Assembly: GCA_038238245.1 (NCBI GenBank)
Contig: JBBRXX010000009.1
Location: forward strand, 1 to 64,000
Direction: 5' to 3'
Source of the DNA: DASQHW01 sp038238245
Lineage (GTDB): Bacteria; Actinomycetota; Acidimicrobiia; IMCC26256; PALSA-610
DNA: 64,000 bases
The translations under genes and the position numbers were made by a program. The notes under the pieces were generated by a model. The model was given only the letters and a program-made list of their open reading frames with translations. It was not told the DNA's origin and searched no databases. Shown piece by piece: positions 51,945 to 60,367 of the stretch (positions are counted from its first letter, which is position 1; each line of letters starts with the position of its first letter).

Positions 51945-52886
51945 GTGCGGATCATTGCCCAGCTCGGAGTCATGTCGGCGCAGGCCGACCTCGTTCGTGA
52001 TGCGTACCCCGACGTCGAGCTGGTCGAGTTCAAGGCCGGCGAGCCGCCGCCGCCCGGCTTGCAGGCAGACGCGTTCTTCGGCGGGTATCTCGCGTGGGAC
52101 GAGATCATCCGATGGATCGATGCTGCCGGCGTGCAGTGGGTGCAGCTCTCCGGCACGGGTGTCGATCGTGTCCCCAAGGAGGTCTTCGACGGTCGGGTGG
52201 TGACCTGTGCGCGCGGCGCCAGTGCGGTGCCGATCTCCGAATGGGTGATGGCCGCGATCCTCAGCCATGCGAAGCGTCTCGGGGAGACGAGCCTGCGCGA
52301 GCCGCCCCGGTTCTGGAACTTCCCGGATCCGACCCTCGATCGCGTCGAGGGCGCGACGCTCGCGCTCGTCGGCCTCGGCGGTATCGGGAGCGCGATCGCG
52401 ACACGTGCGCTCGCGTTCGGGATGCGTGTGCGAGCGATGCGACGTACCGATGCGCCGAGCTCGATCGGAGGTGTCGAACTCGTCCGGTCACTCGATGCGC
52501 TGCTTTCGGATGCCGATCATGTGGTGCTCGCGGCGCCGGCGACCTCGCGCACTCGTCATCTCATCGACGCCGGCGCGTTCGCGCTGATGCGCAAGGGTGT
52601 GCACATCGTCAACATCGCGCGTGGCTCGTTGATCGATCAGGACGCGTTGCGGGTCGCGCTCGATGACGGCACCGTGGCAATGGCGTCACTCGACACCGTC
52701 GACCCGGAACCGCTGCCGGCGGGTCACTGGCTGTACACGCATCCGCGTGTGCTGCTGACGGCCCATGTCTCGTGGTACACGCCCCAGCTGCTGCAGACCG
52801 CAGTCGAGATCCTGATGGAGAACATCGGCCGGTACCAACGCGGTGAGTCGCTGCGCCACGTGGTCGATCCCGACGAGGGGTACTGA
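51945..52886 (+). CDS. D-2-hydroxyacid dehydrogenase
   Basis: A 313-residue NAD-dependent dehydrogenase. The Rossmann motif is LVGLGGIGSAIA, followed by the catalytic Arg in NIARGSLIDQDAL, Glu in DTVDPEPLP and His in LTAHVSW, the full set for this family. It should interconvert a 2-hydroxy acid and its 2-keto form. GTG start. Its stop directly precedes the GTG of the next oxidoreductase. Confidence 0.92.
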   Translation: MRIIAQLGVMSAQADLVRDAYPDVELVEFKAGEPPPPGLQADAFFGGYLAWDEIIRWIDAAGVQWVQLSGTGVDRVPKEVFDGRVVTCARGASAVPISEWVMAAILSHAKRLGETSLREPPRFWNFPDPTLDRVEGATLALVGLGGIGSAIATRALAFGMRVRAMRRTDAPSSIGGVELVRSLDALLSDADHVVLAAPATSRTRHLIDAGAFALMRKGVHIVNIARGSLIDQDALRVALDDGTVAMASLDTVDPEPLPAGHWLYTHPRVLLTAHVSWYTPQLLQTAVEILMENIGRYQRGESLRHVVDPDEGY

Positions 52887-53951
52887 GTGCCCGGAGCGGT
52901 CGTCGTCGGCACCGGCTTCGGTGCCCGCGTCCACGTCCCGGCACTGCGCAACGCGGGATTCGACGTGATCGCGCTCGTCGGCCGGGATGCCGGACGGACC
53001 GCACGACGGGCGCAGAGGCTGGGCGTGCCGCACGCGTGCGCGACACTCGGCGAGGCGCTCGCATTGCCGGAGGTCGACGCGGTCACGATCGCGACACCGC
53101 CCGACACACACGCGGGTCTCGCGATCGAGGCGTGCGAAGCGGGACGGCACGTGATCTGCGAGAAGCCGTTCGCGCTCGACCGCCACGAAGCGGCGCGCAT
53201 GCTCGACGCGGCGACGCGTGCAGGCGTGACGCACCTCGTCGGCCACGAGTTCCGATGGGCGGCGGACCGGGCCGTCGTGGCGCGTGCCCTGCACGACGGG
53301 CTGATCGGCGAACCGCGCCTGTTCTCACTCGTGCAATACGTCCCGTTGGTCGCGGACCCGTCCGCCACGAACGTGCCGCGGTGGTGGTTCGATGCCGACC
53401 GGGGTGGTGGGTGGCTCGGCGCGTCGGGCTCGCACGTCGTCGACCAGGTGCGAACCTGGCTCGGTGAGATCGCCACCGTCTCCGCGGTGTTGCCGACCGT
53501 GAGCGCGAGGGCCGGCGGCGCGGAGGATTCCTTCATCGCGCGCGTGGCGATGGTCAACGGTGCGCACGGCGTGCTCCAGCAGACCGCGGCGTCGTGGACG
53601 CCCGCGGTCGCGGGTGCTGCGATCGTTGCCGGCAGCGCGGGCACGATCGAGGTCGCGGGCAGGACCGTGTGGCTGTCGGATCACCGAGGCCGGCGGGCCC
53701 TCGAGGTCCCCTCCGACCTCGCGTTGCCCCTGCCTGCCGCGTCCGAAGATCCTCGAGAGCGATACACGCACCTGGAGCTCAGCCCGTATACGCGCCTGTG
53801 CGAGGCCCTGCGCAGCGGCATCGAGCGCTCGACTCGACCGACGGCGGTGCCGGTGCCCACCTTCGCCGACGGCCTCGCCGAGATGTGCGTGCTCGACGCG
53901 ATTCGAGCATCAGACGCGGCAGGTGGCGCGGTAACTGCCGTCACGGGGTAG
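52887..53951 (+). CDS. Gfo/Idh/MocA family oxidoreductase
   Basis: A 354-residue NAD(P)-dependent oxidoreductase. The N-terminal Rossmann motif is VVGTGFGARVHVPAL, the cofactor and active-site EKP appears in HVICEKPFAL, and the C-terminal mixed-sheet domain includes GWLGASGSHVVDQVRTWLGE with the typical His. Substrates in this family are often sugars, cyclitols or their acids. It begins immediately after the dehydrogenase stop (TGA-GTG), so the two are one transcript. Confidence 0.92.
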   Translation: MPGAVVVGTGFGARVHVPALRNAGFDVIALVGRDAGRTARRAQRLGVPHACATLGEALALPEVDAVTIATPPDTHAGLAIEACEAGRHVICEKPFALDRHEAARMLDAATRAGVTHLVGHEFRWAADRAVVARALHDGLIGEPRLFSLVQYVPLVADPSATNVPRWWFDADRGGGWLGASGSHVVDQVRTWLGEIATVSAVLPTVSARAGGAEDSFIARVAMVNGAHGVLQQTAASWTPAVAGAAIVAGSAGTIEVAGRTVWLSDHRGRRALEVPSDLALPLPAASEDPRERYTHLELSPYTRLCEALRSGIERSTRPTAVPVPTFADGLAEMCVLDAIRASDAAGGAVTAVTG

Positions 53952-53960
53952 AACGACGCC

Positions 53961-54416
53961 GTGCACGCACTCCTCGCAACCGACGGCTCCGACCAATCGA
54001 TCCGTGCGGCCCGGCGCGCCGCGGAGCTGCTCCGCAGCGCCGATCAGCTGACCCTCCTCACCGTCGTCACCGAGATACCGGGCGACGACGCCGGCGGATT
54101 CGAGGGCTCGGTCTACACACCCGAAGAGATGGAACGGGTGTGGGACGCGGAGCTCGCCGAGGCTCGCGAGGAGCTCGAACGCACGGCGGCCGCGCTCACC
54201 ACCGCGCGTGTGGAGAAGCGCATCGAGGTCGGTGATGTGGCGAGGACGATCTGTCGCGTCGCGGAGGAGCTCGGCGTCGACGTCATCGTCGTCGGTTCGC
54301 ACGGCCGGACCGGCCTCGGGCGCTTGTTCCTCGGCTCCGAGAGTGAGCACGTCGTGCGCCACGCCCCGTGTCCCGTCCTCGTCATCAGGGAGGCACATCA
54401 CCAACCGGCGCCGTAG
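53961..54416 (+). CDS. Universal stress protein (UspA family)
   Basis: A 151-residue USP domain with LLATDGSDQSIRAARRAAEL at the N-terminus and the ATP-binding pattern GSHGRTGLGRLFLGSESEHVV followed by HAPCPVLV. ATP-binding USPs act as stress-related regulators. The GTG start is 9 bp after the previous stop. It overlaps the convergent nitroreductase by 19 bp at their stops. Confidence 0.92.
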   Translation: MHALLATDGSDQSIRAARRAAELLRSADQLTLLTVVTEIPGDDAGGFEGSVYTPEEMERVWDAELAEAREELERTAAALTTARVEKRIEVGDVARTICRVAEELGVDVIVVGSHGRTGLGRLFLGSESEHVVRHAPCPVLVIREAHHQPAP

Positions 54417-54994
54417 CGCTCCCGGTGGGCGTGGGCGGCGAAGGGATCTCGGCGCGGGGGCCCGAGCGCACGAGCGGATCGTCCGATCGGGACGACCGCG
54501 ACCGGCCAGACGTGCGCCGGCAGGTCGAGCAGCGCCTGGAGCTCGGCGCGATAGCCGGTCGTGATCGTCGTCAGCGCGCTCCCGAGACCGAGCGCGGTCG
54601 CGGCGAGCAACAGGTTCTGTACGGCTGGGAAGATCGACGATCCCACCGTCGCTTCGAGCCCGCGGTGCGTGTCGGCGCACACGACGATCTGGACGGGTGC
54701 CGCCGCGACCCCTCCCGTCGCGCCGCGGTCGACGTCGGCGAGCAACGCGGGGCTCAGGCGTTCCCGGGAGACCGCGCGCCCGCCCCCTTCCCACGCTCGC
54801 TTCGTCAGCTCGCCGATGCGGGCTCGCGACCGCGGGTCGCGCACGACGACGAACTCCCACGGCTGCTTGTTCTCCGCACTCGGCGCGTACGTCGCCGCAG
54901 TGAGCACGCTTGCGATCTCGTCGTCGTTCACCGGCGCGTCCGCGAAGACGCGCGCGGCGCGCTGGCGGCTGACGACGTCGAAGAAGTCGCTCAC
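54398..54994 (-). CDS. Nitroreductase family protein
   Basis: A 198-residue FMN-dependent nitroreductase. The N-terminal SRQRAARVFADAPVNDDEIASVL with YAPSAENKQPWEFVVV is the family signature, and the ATALGLGSALTT block is in the usual place. It would use NAD(P)H to reduce nitro groups, quinones or related compounds. The GTG start overlaps the stop of the upstream gene by four bases (GTGA), so it is the distal gene of a coupled pair. Confidence 0.9.
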   Translation of the reverse strand: MSDFFDVVSRQRAARVFADAPVNDDEIASVLTAATYAPSAENKQPWEFVVVRDPRSRARIGELTKRAWEGGGRAVSRERLSPALLADVDRGATGGVAAAPVQIVVCADTHRGLEATVGSSIFPAVQNLLLAATALGLGSALTTITTGYRAELQALLDLPAHVWPVAVVPIGRSARALGPPRRDPFAAHAHRERYGAGW

Positions 54995-55635
54995 CGGGAA
55001 CGCGCGCCCTCGCGTGCGAACGAATTGACGTACATGATGCGGAGGCTCGGCCCCCACGCCCATCGCTTGAACGCGTCGGTCTTGTGGCCGCCGATGCGCT
55101 GCATCACGAGCGGTGTCATCGCCTTGAACGCGCGCTCGGGGTCGTCGGTGTCCATCTCGTAGAAGTGCATGAAGCGCGGATCCGCCCCGGCGGCGTTCTC
55201 GTACGGCGTGATCATGCAGTATCCGGGGACGCCGGCCTCGGCGATGTGGCGGAGGTGCACGAAGTCCGCCCAGTCGCGCAGCTCCTGGGCGCGACCCGGC
55301 TCCTCCGGGGAGATGAGGACGAGGGAGAGGCCGATCGTCGGACGTCCGGTCAGCACTCCTTGCCCGGGGCGAGGCGTACGCACGAAGTGGTGGTTGTCGA
55401 CGCCGGGAGGCGCGGTCGGCGCCCGGAATGTGGCATCGACCTCGTACACGCCGAGGTGATCGAACTCGGGCAGGACGCGTGGGAGGTCGTCGCGATCGCG
55501 CACGAGGTTCCGCCACCACGTGGCGCGCTCGACGCCGGGCATCGCCAACACTTCGGGAACGCGATCGCGCGCGTACGCGTCGAGCGGCCGGTCGGTCATC
55601 TCGAGATAGAGCCCGGCCGTGCGGCGATCTTCCAT
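54991..55635 (-). CDS. Uncharacterised protein, possibly Dabb/EthD-like
   Basis: A 214-residue protein with no motif I recognise with certainty. It appears to be two half-repeats: RVPEVLAMPGVERATWWRN with HLGVYEVDATF, and FVHLRHIAEAGVPGYCMIT with FMHFYEMDTDDPERAF. This pattern suggests a dimeric alpha/beta-barrel (Dabb) or EthD-type fold, in which the two halves would mimic a dimer. It is coupled to the nitroreductase, so a role in the same degradation pathway is possible. Confidence 0.6.
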   Translation of the reverse strand: MEDRRTAGLYLEMTDRPLDAYARDRVPEVLAMPGVERATWWRNLVRDRDDLPRVLPEFDHLGVYEVDATFRAPTAPPGVDNHHFVRTPRPGQGVLTGRPTIGLSLVLISPEEPGRAQELRDWADFVHLRHIAEAGVPGYCMITPYENAAGADPRFMHFYEMDTDDPERAFKAMTPLVMQRIGGHKTDAFKRWAWGPSLRIMYVNSFAREGARSR

Positions 55636-55647
55636 CGGCCCCGGAGA

Positions 55648-56487
55648 CTACGGGGTCGGCATCGGGCGGCACAGGAGCTGACTGGCGCCCACCGCGAGCA
55701 ACGCGCCGTCGCGCGCCCATACCCGGCTCGCGCATCCGACGAGGCCGTTCGCCGCGCTTTCGGCCGTCGCCTCCGCGTACAGCCACGGCTCTTCCGGGCG
55801 CGCGCGGTGGAACGCGCAGGACAGGTCGATGCTCGGCGCCATGAACGGATTGCGCGGATGCAATTGGCAGACCGCCGGCCAGCCCAAGGTGTCGGCGAGG
55901 ACCAACGAACGGCACGCGTCCACCCACGGGTCGTCGAATGTCGACGTCGGCACGAATCGGTACCAGTGCCCGTGCACGGGTTCGCCCGGCTGCCGGCTGT
56001 CCCAGTCGTCGATCCAGTCCTCGTCGGGCACGCGCTCGTCGAAGTTCGACCAGAAGCGGTGGTACGGATTCTCGGTGAACCGGTCACCAACCCGCTCGGC
56101 GATCGTGGGCAGTCCCTCGGGCGCGGGCTTGTCCGGCATGGCCGTGAGGTCGTGCTCGAGGCCGGCGACGTCACCGACCGCCCACACGAGCGCGTCGAAG
56201 ATGGGTTGGTCGCCTTGGATCAACGACACCCGCATCGACTCGGCGCGCTTGGCCGAGCGCAGTGTCGTGACGCGCACTTCGAGCGGCGCGTCGAACGACG
56301 CCACGCCGAGAAAGTGGCCGACCAGGCTGGCGGGCCGGTCGAAGCGCGAGTGCGCACCGGCACCCCGCAGTGCGATCGAGGCGATGTAGCCGCCGTTCGG
56401 TCCCCAGATCTCCCAGTCGCGCGAGAGTGCGGCCCGATACTCGCCACTCCCGCCTTCGACGCTCGTGTCGACCGCGAGATCGCCCAT
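55648..56487 (-). CDS. Acyl-CoA thioesterase family protein (double hot-dog)
   Basis: A 279-residue TesB-like thioesterase. The first hot-dog has the sequence GPNGGYIASIALRG, which matches the helix start of this family. The second has LGWPAVCQLHPRNPFMAPSIDLSCAFHRA, with the Asp used for thioester hydrolysis in related proteins. It would cleave acyl-CoA thioesters. It is 12 bp upstream of the Dabb-like gene. Confidence 0.85.
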   Translation of the reverse strand: MGDLAVDTSVEGGSGEYRAALSRDWEIWGPNGGYIASIALRGAGAHSRFDRPASLVGHFLGVASFDAPLEVRVTTLRSAKRAESMRVSLIQGDQPIFDALVWAVGDVAGLEHDLTAMPDKPAPEGLPTIAERVGDRFTENPYHRFWSNFDERVPDEDWIDDWDSRQPGEPVHGHWYRFVPTSTFDDPWVDACRSLVLADTLGWPAVCQLHPRNPFMAPSIDLSCAFHRARPEEPWLYAEATAESAANGLVGCASRVWARDGALLAVGASQLLCRPMPTP

Positions 56488-56528
56488 TGCCGAGACGCTA
56501 CGCGAGGCTGAAGGGTCGACGCCGGGAA

Positions 56529-57014
56529 TTACTGCGGGAGGCGGCAGGCGTCATCGATGCCGAGCACGTGCAGCGTGCGTCCGAGCGCGAGCCACCCGCC
56601 GACACACACGGTGAGGTCGAGAATCTCGGCGTCGGAGAATCCCGACGAGCGGAGACGCGCGAAGAATGCATCGTCCATCGTGTGGTGATCGAGGGCGAAC
56701 CGCTCGGCGTACTCGATCGCACGTTGCTCACGCTCGGAGTATCCGGGATACGTCTGCCACTCGCTCACGTGGGCGTACTCGTCCCCGGACACCTTGCCCT
56801 CGGCACCGGGAGTCGACCGCCACTGTTGGCAGATCGCGCAGCCGTTGATCTGCGCGATACGCATCCGTGCCAGCTCGCGCTCGCGCACCGGAAGGATGCT
56901 CTGCTCGTAGATCGCATGGCTCAACGTCGCCGCGCCGATCCCCATCTCCGGACGCAGTGCCCATACCCGCACCTCGGGACCTGCGTGGCCTTCGGGAATT
57001 TCGATGTACGGCAC
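56529..57014 (-). CDS. Carboxymuconolactone decarboxylase (AhpD-like) family protein
   Basis: A 161-residue CMD-fold protein. The conserved redox motif CAIC is in INGCAICQQWR, followed by EREQRAIEYAERFA. The Cys pair and nearby Glu suggest an AhpD-type peroxidase/reductase activity rather than lactone decarboxylation. The start is a GTG with GGGAG upstream. It is the next gene upstream of the thioesterase on the same strand. Confidence 0.88.
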   Translation of the reverse strand: MPYIEIPEGHAGPEVRVWALRPEMGIGAATLSHAIYEQSILPVRERELARMRIAQINGCAICQQWRSTPGAEGKVSGDEYAHVSEWQTYPGYSEREQRAIEYAERFALDHHTMDDAFFARLRSSGFSDAEILDLTVCVGGWLALGRTLHVLGIDDACRLPQ

Positions 57015-57059
57015 GTCACTCCCTCTCTTGCGTGGTCGTTGTGCACACCGTATGCCGCG

Positions 57060-57917
57060 TCATGACGCGTCGAGCCCGAGCAACGCGCACGGGTTCGTGC
57101 ACGCCATCCGTCTGATCTCGTCCTCGGTGACCCCCTCGGCGTACAACGCGTCGGCGTAGGTCTGCAAGCCGGCCGCCGGATGCGGGTTGACCTTCTGGCC
57201 GAAGTCGGTTCCCAAGGTCACCCGGTCGACGCCGACGGCGCGGATCGTCGCCACCATCTCGGGAAGGGTCTTGGTCGCGAGTGCACCGATGCAGGTCATT
57301 GCGCAGAGCTCGATCCACGCCCCGAGCGACGCGAGCTCGTGACATTGTGCGGTGGTGAGCTTCGGGCCGGCGAGATCCTCGGTGGCGTGCGTGACGAGCA
57401 CCTTGCCGTGGCGCGCGAATTCCTTCACGACGGCATAGTGCTCGGCTGCGCTCACGTGACCCGTCGCGAGCACGGCGTCGTGCGCACGCACCAGTGCCAG
57501 CACCTCACGCGTCTCGGGCAGGAGCGCGTCGTCGGCGTCGGTCACGACGAGTCCCGGGCCGGGAATGCCGAGCATCGCGGCGACGCCGTTCTCGACGTCC
57601 TGACGGCTGCTCAGCGTCGGCAGCCAGACGATGCGCGCACCGAGCTCGAGCGCGACCTCGACCGCGGCCGGGTTCACGCCGCCGACCTCCCGGTCGCAGC
57701 AGATCCCGCCGAACACCGAGATGCCGTCCCCGACGTCGCGTTGCACCGCCCATGCGAGTGGTGCGGTGGGGAAGTCGTGCGACTTCAGCACGACGGCGCG
57801 ATGGCGCGCGGCGCGCGCTTCCCGCGCGGCCTCGAACGCGTCGACGGACCGTTCGCGGTGCGGGTCGGGACCGAAGTGACAGTGCAGATCGGCCGCGCCC
57901 GTCATGTCGACGCTCAT
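57060..57917 (-). CDS. DUF6282 family amidohydrolase-like protein
   Basis: A 285-residue metal-dependent hydrolase-like TIM barrel. The first strand carries DLHCHFGPD (metal His pair), then come VVLKSHDF (a Lys position), THATEDLAGPKLT with His, and LGTDFGQKVNPHP with the late Asp. The layout matches DUF6282/amidohydrolase relatives. The substrate is unknown. The plus-strand cyclo-ligase gene starts 37 bp away, divergent. Confidence 0.85.
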   Translation of the reverse strand: MSVDMTGAADLHCHFGPDPHRERSVDAFEAAREARAARHRAVVLKSHDFPTAPLAWAVQRDVGDGISVFGGICCDREVGGVNPAAVEVALELGARIVWLPTLSSRQDVENGVAAMLGIPGPGLVVTDADDALLPETREVLALVRAHDAVLATGHVSAAEHYAVVKEFARHGKVLVTHATEDLAGPKLTTAQCHELASLGAWIELCAMTCIGALATKTLPEMVATIRAVGVDRVTLGTDFGQKVNPHPAAGLQTYADALYAEGVTEDEIRRMACTNPCALLGLDAS

Positions 57918-57942
57918 GAGAGGCAGCTCATCCGCAGCAGGC

Positions 57943-57948
57943 TACTTT
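57943..57948 (+). promoter_or_regulatory. -10 box TACTTT, leaderless start of the cyclo-ligase gene
   Basis: TACTTT is followed by six bases and then the ATG at 57955; there is no ribosome-binding site. It selects this ATG over the earlier in-frame ATG at 57904. Confidence 0.5.
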
Positions 57949-57954
57949 CACACC

Positions 57955-58725
57955 ATGCCGCGCCGTCATGATCACGATGCCGCCGGCCGGCAGGACGTGC
58001 TCGCGGAGAAGGCCGCGCTGCGCGAAGAGGTATGGCGAGCGATGAGCAAGAAGGGCATCGCGCGTTTCCCGTCCCCCGATGGCCGGATCCCGAACTTCGT
58101 CGGCGCCGAGGCCGCGGCCGACGCGCTCGCGCAGACGAACGAATGGGAACGGGCGCAGACGATCAAGGCGAACCCCGATGCGCCGCAGCTGCCGGTGCGG
58201 ATCCGGGCATTGCGCGACGGAAAGTTGCTGTACATGGCCGTGCCGCGGCTCGCCGAGCGCGATCCGTTCTACGTGCTCGATCCCGCGCGGCTCACCGATC
58301 CGCCGCGTCAGGCGGCCACGATCAAGGGCGCGGCACGTTCCGCCCGCACCGTCGGCCTCGACGAGATGGCACCGGTCGACCTCGTCGTCGCCGGATGCGT
58401 CGCAGTGGGGGAGGACGGCGCGCGTCTCGGCAAGGGCGGCGGCTTCAGCGACCTCGAGCTCGCAGTCGCTGCGGCCGCGGGGCTCGTCGACGCCCGCACC
58501 GTCCTCGCCACGACCGTGCACGACGTGCAACTCCAGCCCGCGGGGACGATCCCCGTGACCGCGCACGATTTCCCGGTCGACCTGATCGTCACGCCGACGC
58601 AGGTCATCCGGCCTCGGCGGGCCGGGAAGCGCCGGCGGCTCCCGGTGTTGGATTGGCGCATCCTCGGCGACGAGAAGATCGCCTCGATCCCCCTCCTGGG
58701 CGCGATGCGGCCGCGGCCAGAGTGA
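57955..58725 (+). CDS. 5-formyltetrahydrofolate cyclo-ligase-like protein
   Basis: A 256-residue protein of the 5-FTHF cyclo-ligase/MTHFS-domain family: REEVWRAMSKKGIARFP with a basic N-terminal cluster, KLLYMAVPRL, VGEDGARLGKGGGFSDLEL with the Gly-rich nucleotide loop, and TTVHDVQL. True cyclo-ligases act on folates; many long actinobacterial relatives lack proven activity. The length is greater than the 190 residues of classic enzymes. Confidence 0.8.
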   Translation: MPRRHDHDAAGRQDVLAEKAALREEVWRAMSKKGIARFPSPDGRIPNFVGAEAAADALAQTNEWERAQTIKANPDAPQLPVRIRALRDGKLLYMAVPRLAERDPFYVLDPARLTDPPRQAATIKGAARSARTVGLDEMAPVDLVVAGCVAVGEDGARLGKGGGFSDLELAVAAAAGLVDARTVLATTVHDVQLQPAGTIPVTAHDFPVDLIVTPTQVIRPRRAGKRRRLPVLDWRILGDEKIASIPLLGAMRPRPE

Positions 58726-58744
58726 GTTGACGGTCGGCCGAGCC

Positions 58745-58750
58745 TAGGAT
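58745..58750 (+). promoter_or_regulatory. -10 box TAGGAT upstream of the leader ORF and acyl-CoA dehydrogenase
   Basis: TAGGAT fits TANNNT and is followed nine bases later by the ATG of a 22-codon ORF. Confidence 0.35.
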
Positions 58751-58759
58751 CCGGCGGCA

Positions 58760-58828
58760 ATGCCCGAGCTGCGCGCGTTGTTCGACTCCTTCGTGCAGTC
58801 TCCGCGCGAGCGCGACCGGGATCTCTGA
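58760..58828 (+). CDS. 22-residue leader ORF coupled to the acyl-CoA dehydrogenase
   Basis: An ATG begins MPELRALFDSFVQSPRERD, ending in a stop that overlaps the ATG of the acyl-CoA dehydrogenase (TGATG). It sits close behind a -10 box, so its mRNA would be almost leaderless. This is the arrangement expected of a short leader peptide whose translation delivers ribosomes to the next gene. It has the local codon bias, but it is too short to be sure it is a gene. Confidence 0.45.
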   Translation: MPELRALFDSFVQSPRERDRDL

Positions 58829-59988
58829 TGGACCTCGCGTTCACGCCCGAAGAGGAGTTGTTCGCCGAGGAGGTACGTGCCTGGCTGCTCGCGCACGTCG
58901 AGATCCCGCCCCGGTTCGAGACGATCGCCGACGAGGTCGAGTTCGGCCGTCGCTGGCAGGCGCAGCTCGCCGCCGCACGTTGGGTGGGCATCCACTGGCC
59001 GGCCGAGTACGGCGGGCGCGGCGCCTCCCCGGTCCAAGTGGCGATCTTCAACATGGAGTACGCACGATCACGCGCGCTCCAGCCGATCAACCGTGTCGGC
59101 ATCAACCTCGCGGGCCCGACGTTGCTCGCACACGGCACGGAGGCGCAGAAGCAGCGGTGGCTGCCCTCGATCCTCACCGCCGACGAGATCTGGTGCCAGC
59201 TGTTCAGTGAGCCGAACGCGGGCTCGGATCTCGCCTCGTTGCAGACGCGCGCCGTGCGGGTCGACGACGGCTGGTTGCTCTCCGGTCAGAAAGTGTGGAC
59301 GTCCTACGCGCAGTTCGCCCGGTGGGGGATCTGTCTCGCGCGCACCGACGCCGACGTGTCCAAGCACAAAGGCATCTCGTACCTCGTCGTCGACATGCAA
59401 GCACCGGGGATCGAGGTGCGGCCGCTCGTGCAGATCACCGGCGACGCCGAGTTCAACGAAGTCTTCTTCGACGAGGTCTTCATCCCCGACGATCATCTCG
59501 TGGGCGCGCTCCACAACGGATGGGCCGTCGCGAACACGACGCTCGCGCACGAGCGCGGCACCGCCTTCCCCTTCAAGGAACAGGTGGTGCACGAGGTCTA
59601 CCTCGACGAGCTCTGGCACCTCGCGTCGGCGCGGGGTCTGCTCGACGACGTCGAGGTCGCCGACGCGTTGGCACAGTCGTTCGTGGAGCTCCGGGTGCTG
59701 CGGTTGCACAATTGGCGAACGCTCTCGCGACTCGGCAAGGGCTTCGAGCCGGGCCCGGAGTCGAGCGTGACGAAGCTCGCGTGGAGCGACATGACCCAAG
59801 CGCTCTCCCAGCGCGCGCTCGCCGTCGTCGGCCCGGCGGCTCCGTTGTGGTGGGGCGCGCAGCACAACCCCGGCGAAGGCTTCTGGCAGCGGCAATGGTT
59901 GTGGTCGAAGGCGGCGTCGATCGCGGGGGGCACATCCGAGGTCCAGCGAACGATCATCGGCGACCGGATCTTGGGACTCCCGCGGTAG
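58828..59988 (+). CDS. Acyl-CoA dehydrogenase
   Basis: A 386-residue flavoprotein of the FadE type. The N-terminal helix bundle begins DLAFTPEEELFAEEVRAWL; the FAD-binding region is QLFSEPNAGSDLASL and GQKVWTSYAQFA; the C-terminal helical domain ends AGGTSEVQRTIIGDRILGLPR. It would catalyse the first oxidation of acyl-CoA beta-oxidation or of a branched or aromatic acyl-CoA. It is coupled to the upstream 22-codon ORF. Confidence 0.93.
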   Translation: MDLAFTPEEELFAEEVRAWLLAHVEIPPRFETIADEVEFGRRWQAQLAAARWVGIHWPAEYGGRGASPVQVAIFNMEYARSRALQPINRVGINLAGPTLLAHGTEAQKQRWLPSILTADEIWCQLFSEPNAGSDLASLQTRAVRVDDGWLLSGQKVWTSYAQFARWGICLARTDADVSKHKGISYLVVDMQAPGIEVRPLVQITGDAEFNEVFFDEVFIPDDHLVGALHNGWAVANTTLAHERGTAFPFKEQVVHEVYLDELWHLASARGLLDDVEVADALAQSFVELRVLRLHNWRTLSRLGKGFEPGPESSVTKLAWSDMTQALSQRALAVVGPAAPLWWGAQHNPGEGFWQRQWLWSKAASIAGGTSEVQRTIIGDRILGLPR

Positions 59989-59991
59989 CGT
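59986..59991 (+). promoter_or_regulatory. -10 box TAGCGT, leaderless start of the VOC gene
   Basis: TAGCGT overlaps the stop of the acyl-CoA dehydrogenase gene and is followed by seven bases and the ATG at 59999. Confidence 0.45.
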
Positions 59992-59998
59992 GCACGCC

Positions 59999-60367
59999 AT
60001 GAAGGTCGTCGGACTGGATCACGTCGTCGTCAACAGCGCCGACGTCGAACGGTCGCTTGCGTGGTATGCCGACGTGCTCGGGCTTGAGCCGATGAACGTC
60101 GATGCGTGGCGGCGCGGCGACGTATTCTTCCCGTCGGTACGGCTGAACGCGATGACGATCATCGACCTCTTCCCGGCGGAGCGTACGGGCGAGAACGTCA
60201 ATCACGTTTGCCTGGTCGTCGAGGACGCCGACCTCGACGCGCTCGCCGGGCAATTCCCCGACGGTCGCCGAGTGGACCGCAACTTCGGTGCCCAGGGATA
60301 CGGCGCGAGCCTGTATGTGCACGACCCGGACGGGAACACGATCGAATTGAAGACGTATCCGTCGTGA
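59999..60367 (+). CDS. VOC family (glyoxalase/bleomycin-resistance-like) protein
   Basis: A 122-residue vicinal-oxygen-chelate protein: GLDHVVVNSADVERSLAWYADVLGLEP, NHVCLVVEDADLDAL and the closing LYVHDPDGNTIELKTYP. The two His at strand starts and the final Glu match the metal ligands of the fold. Specific activity is unknown. The GTGA at its end couples it to the next gene. Confidence 0.9.
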   Translation: MKVVGLDHVVVNSADVERSLAWYADVLGLEPMNVDAWRRGDVFFPSVRLNAMTIIDLFPAERTGENVNHVCLVVEDADLDALAGQFPDGRRVDRNFGAQGYGASLYVHDPDGNTIELKTYPS

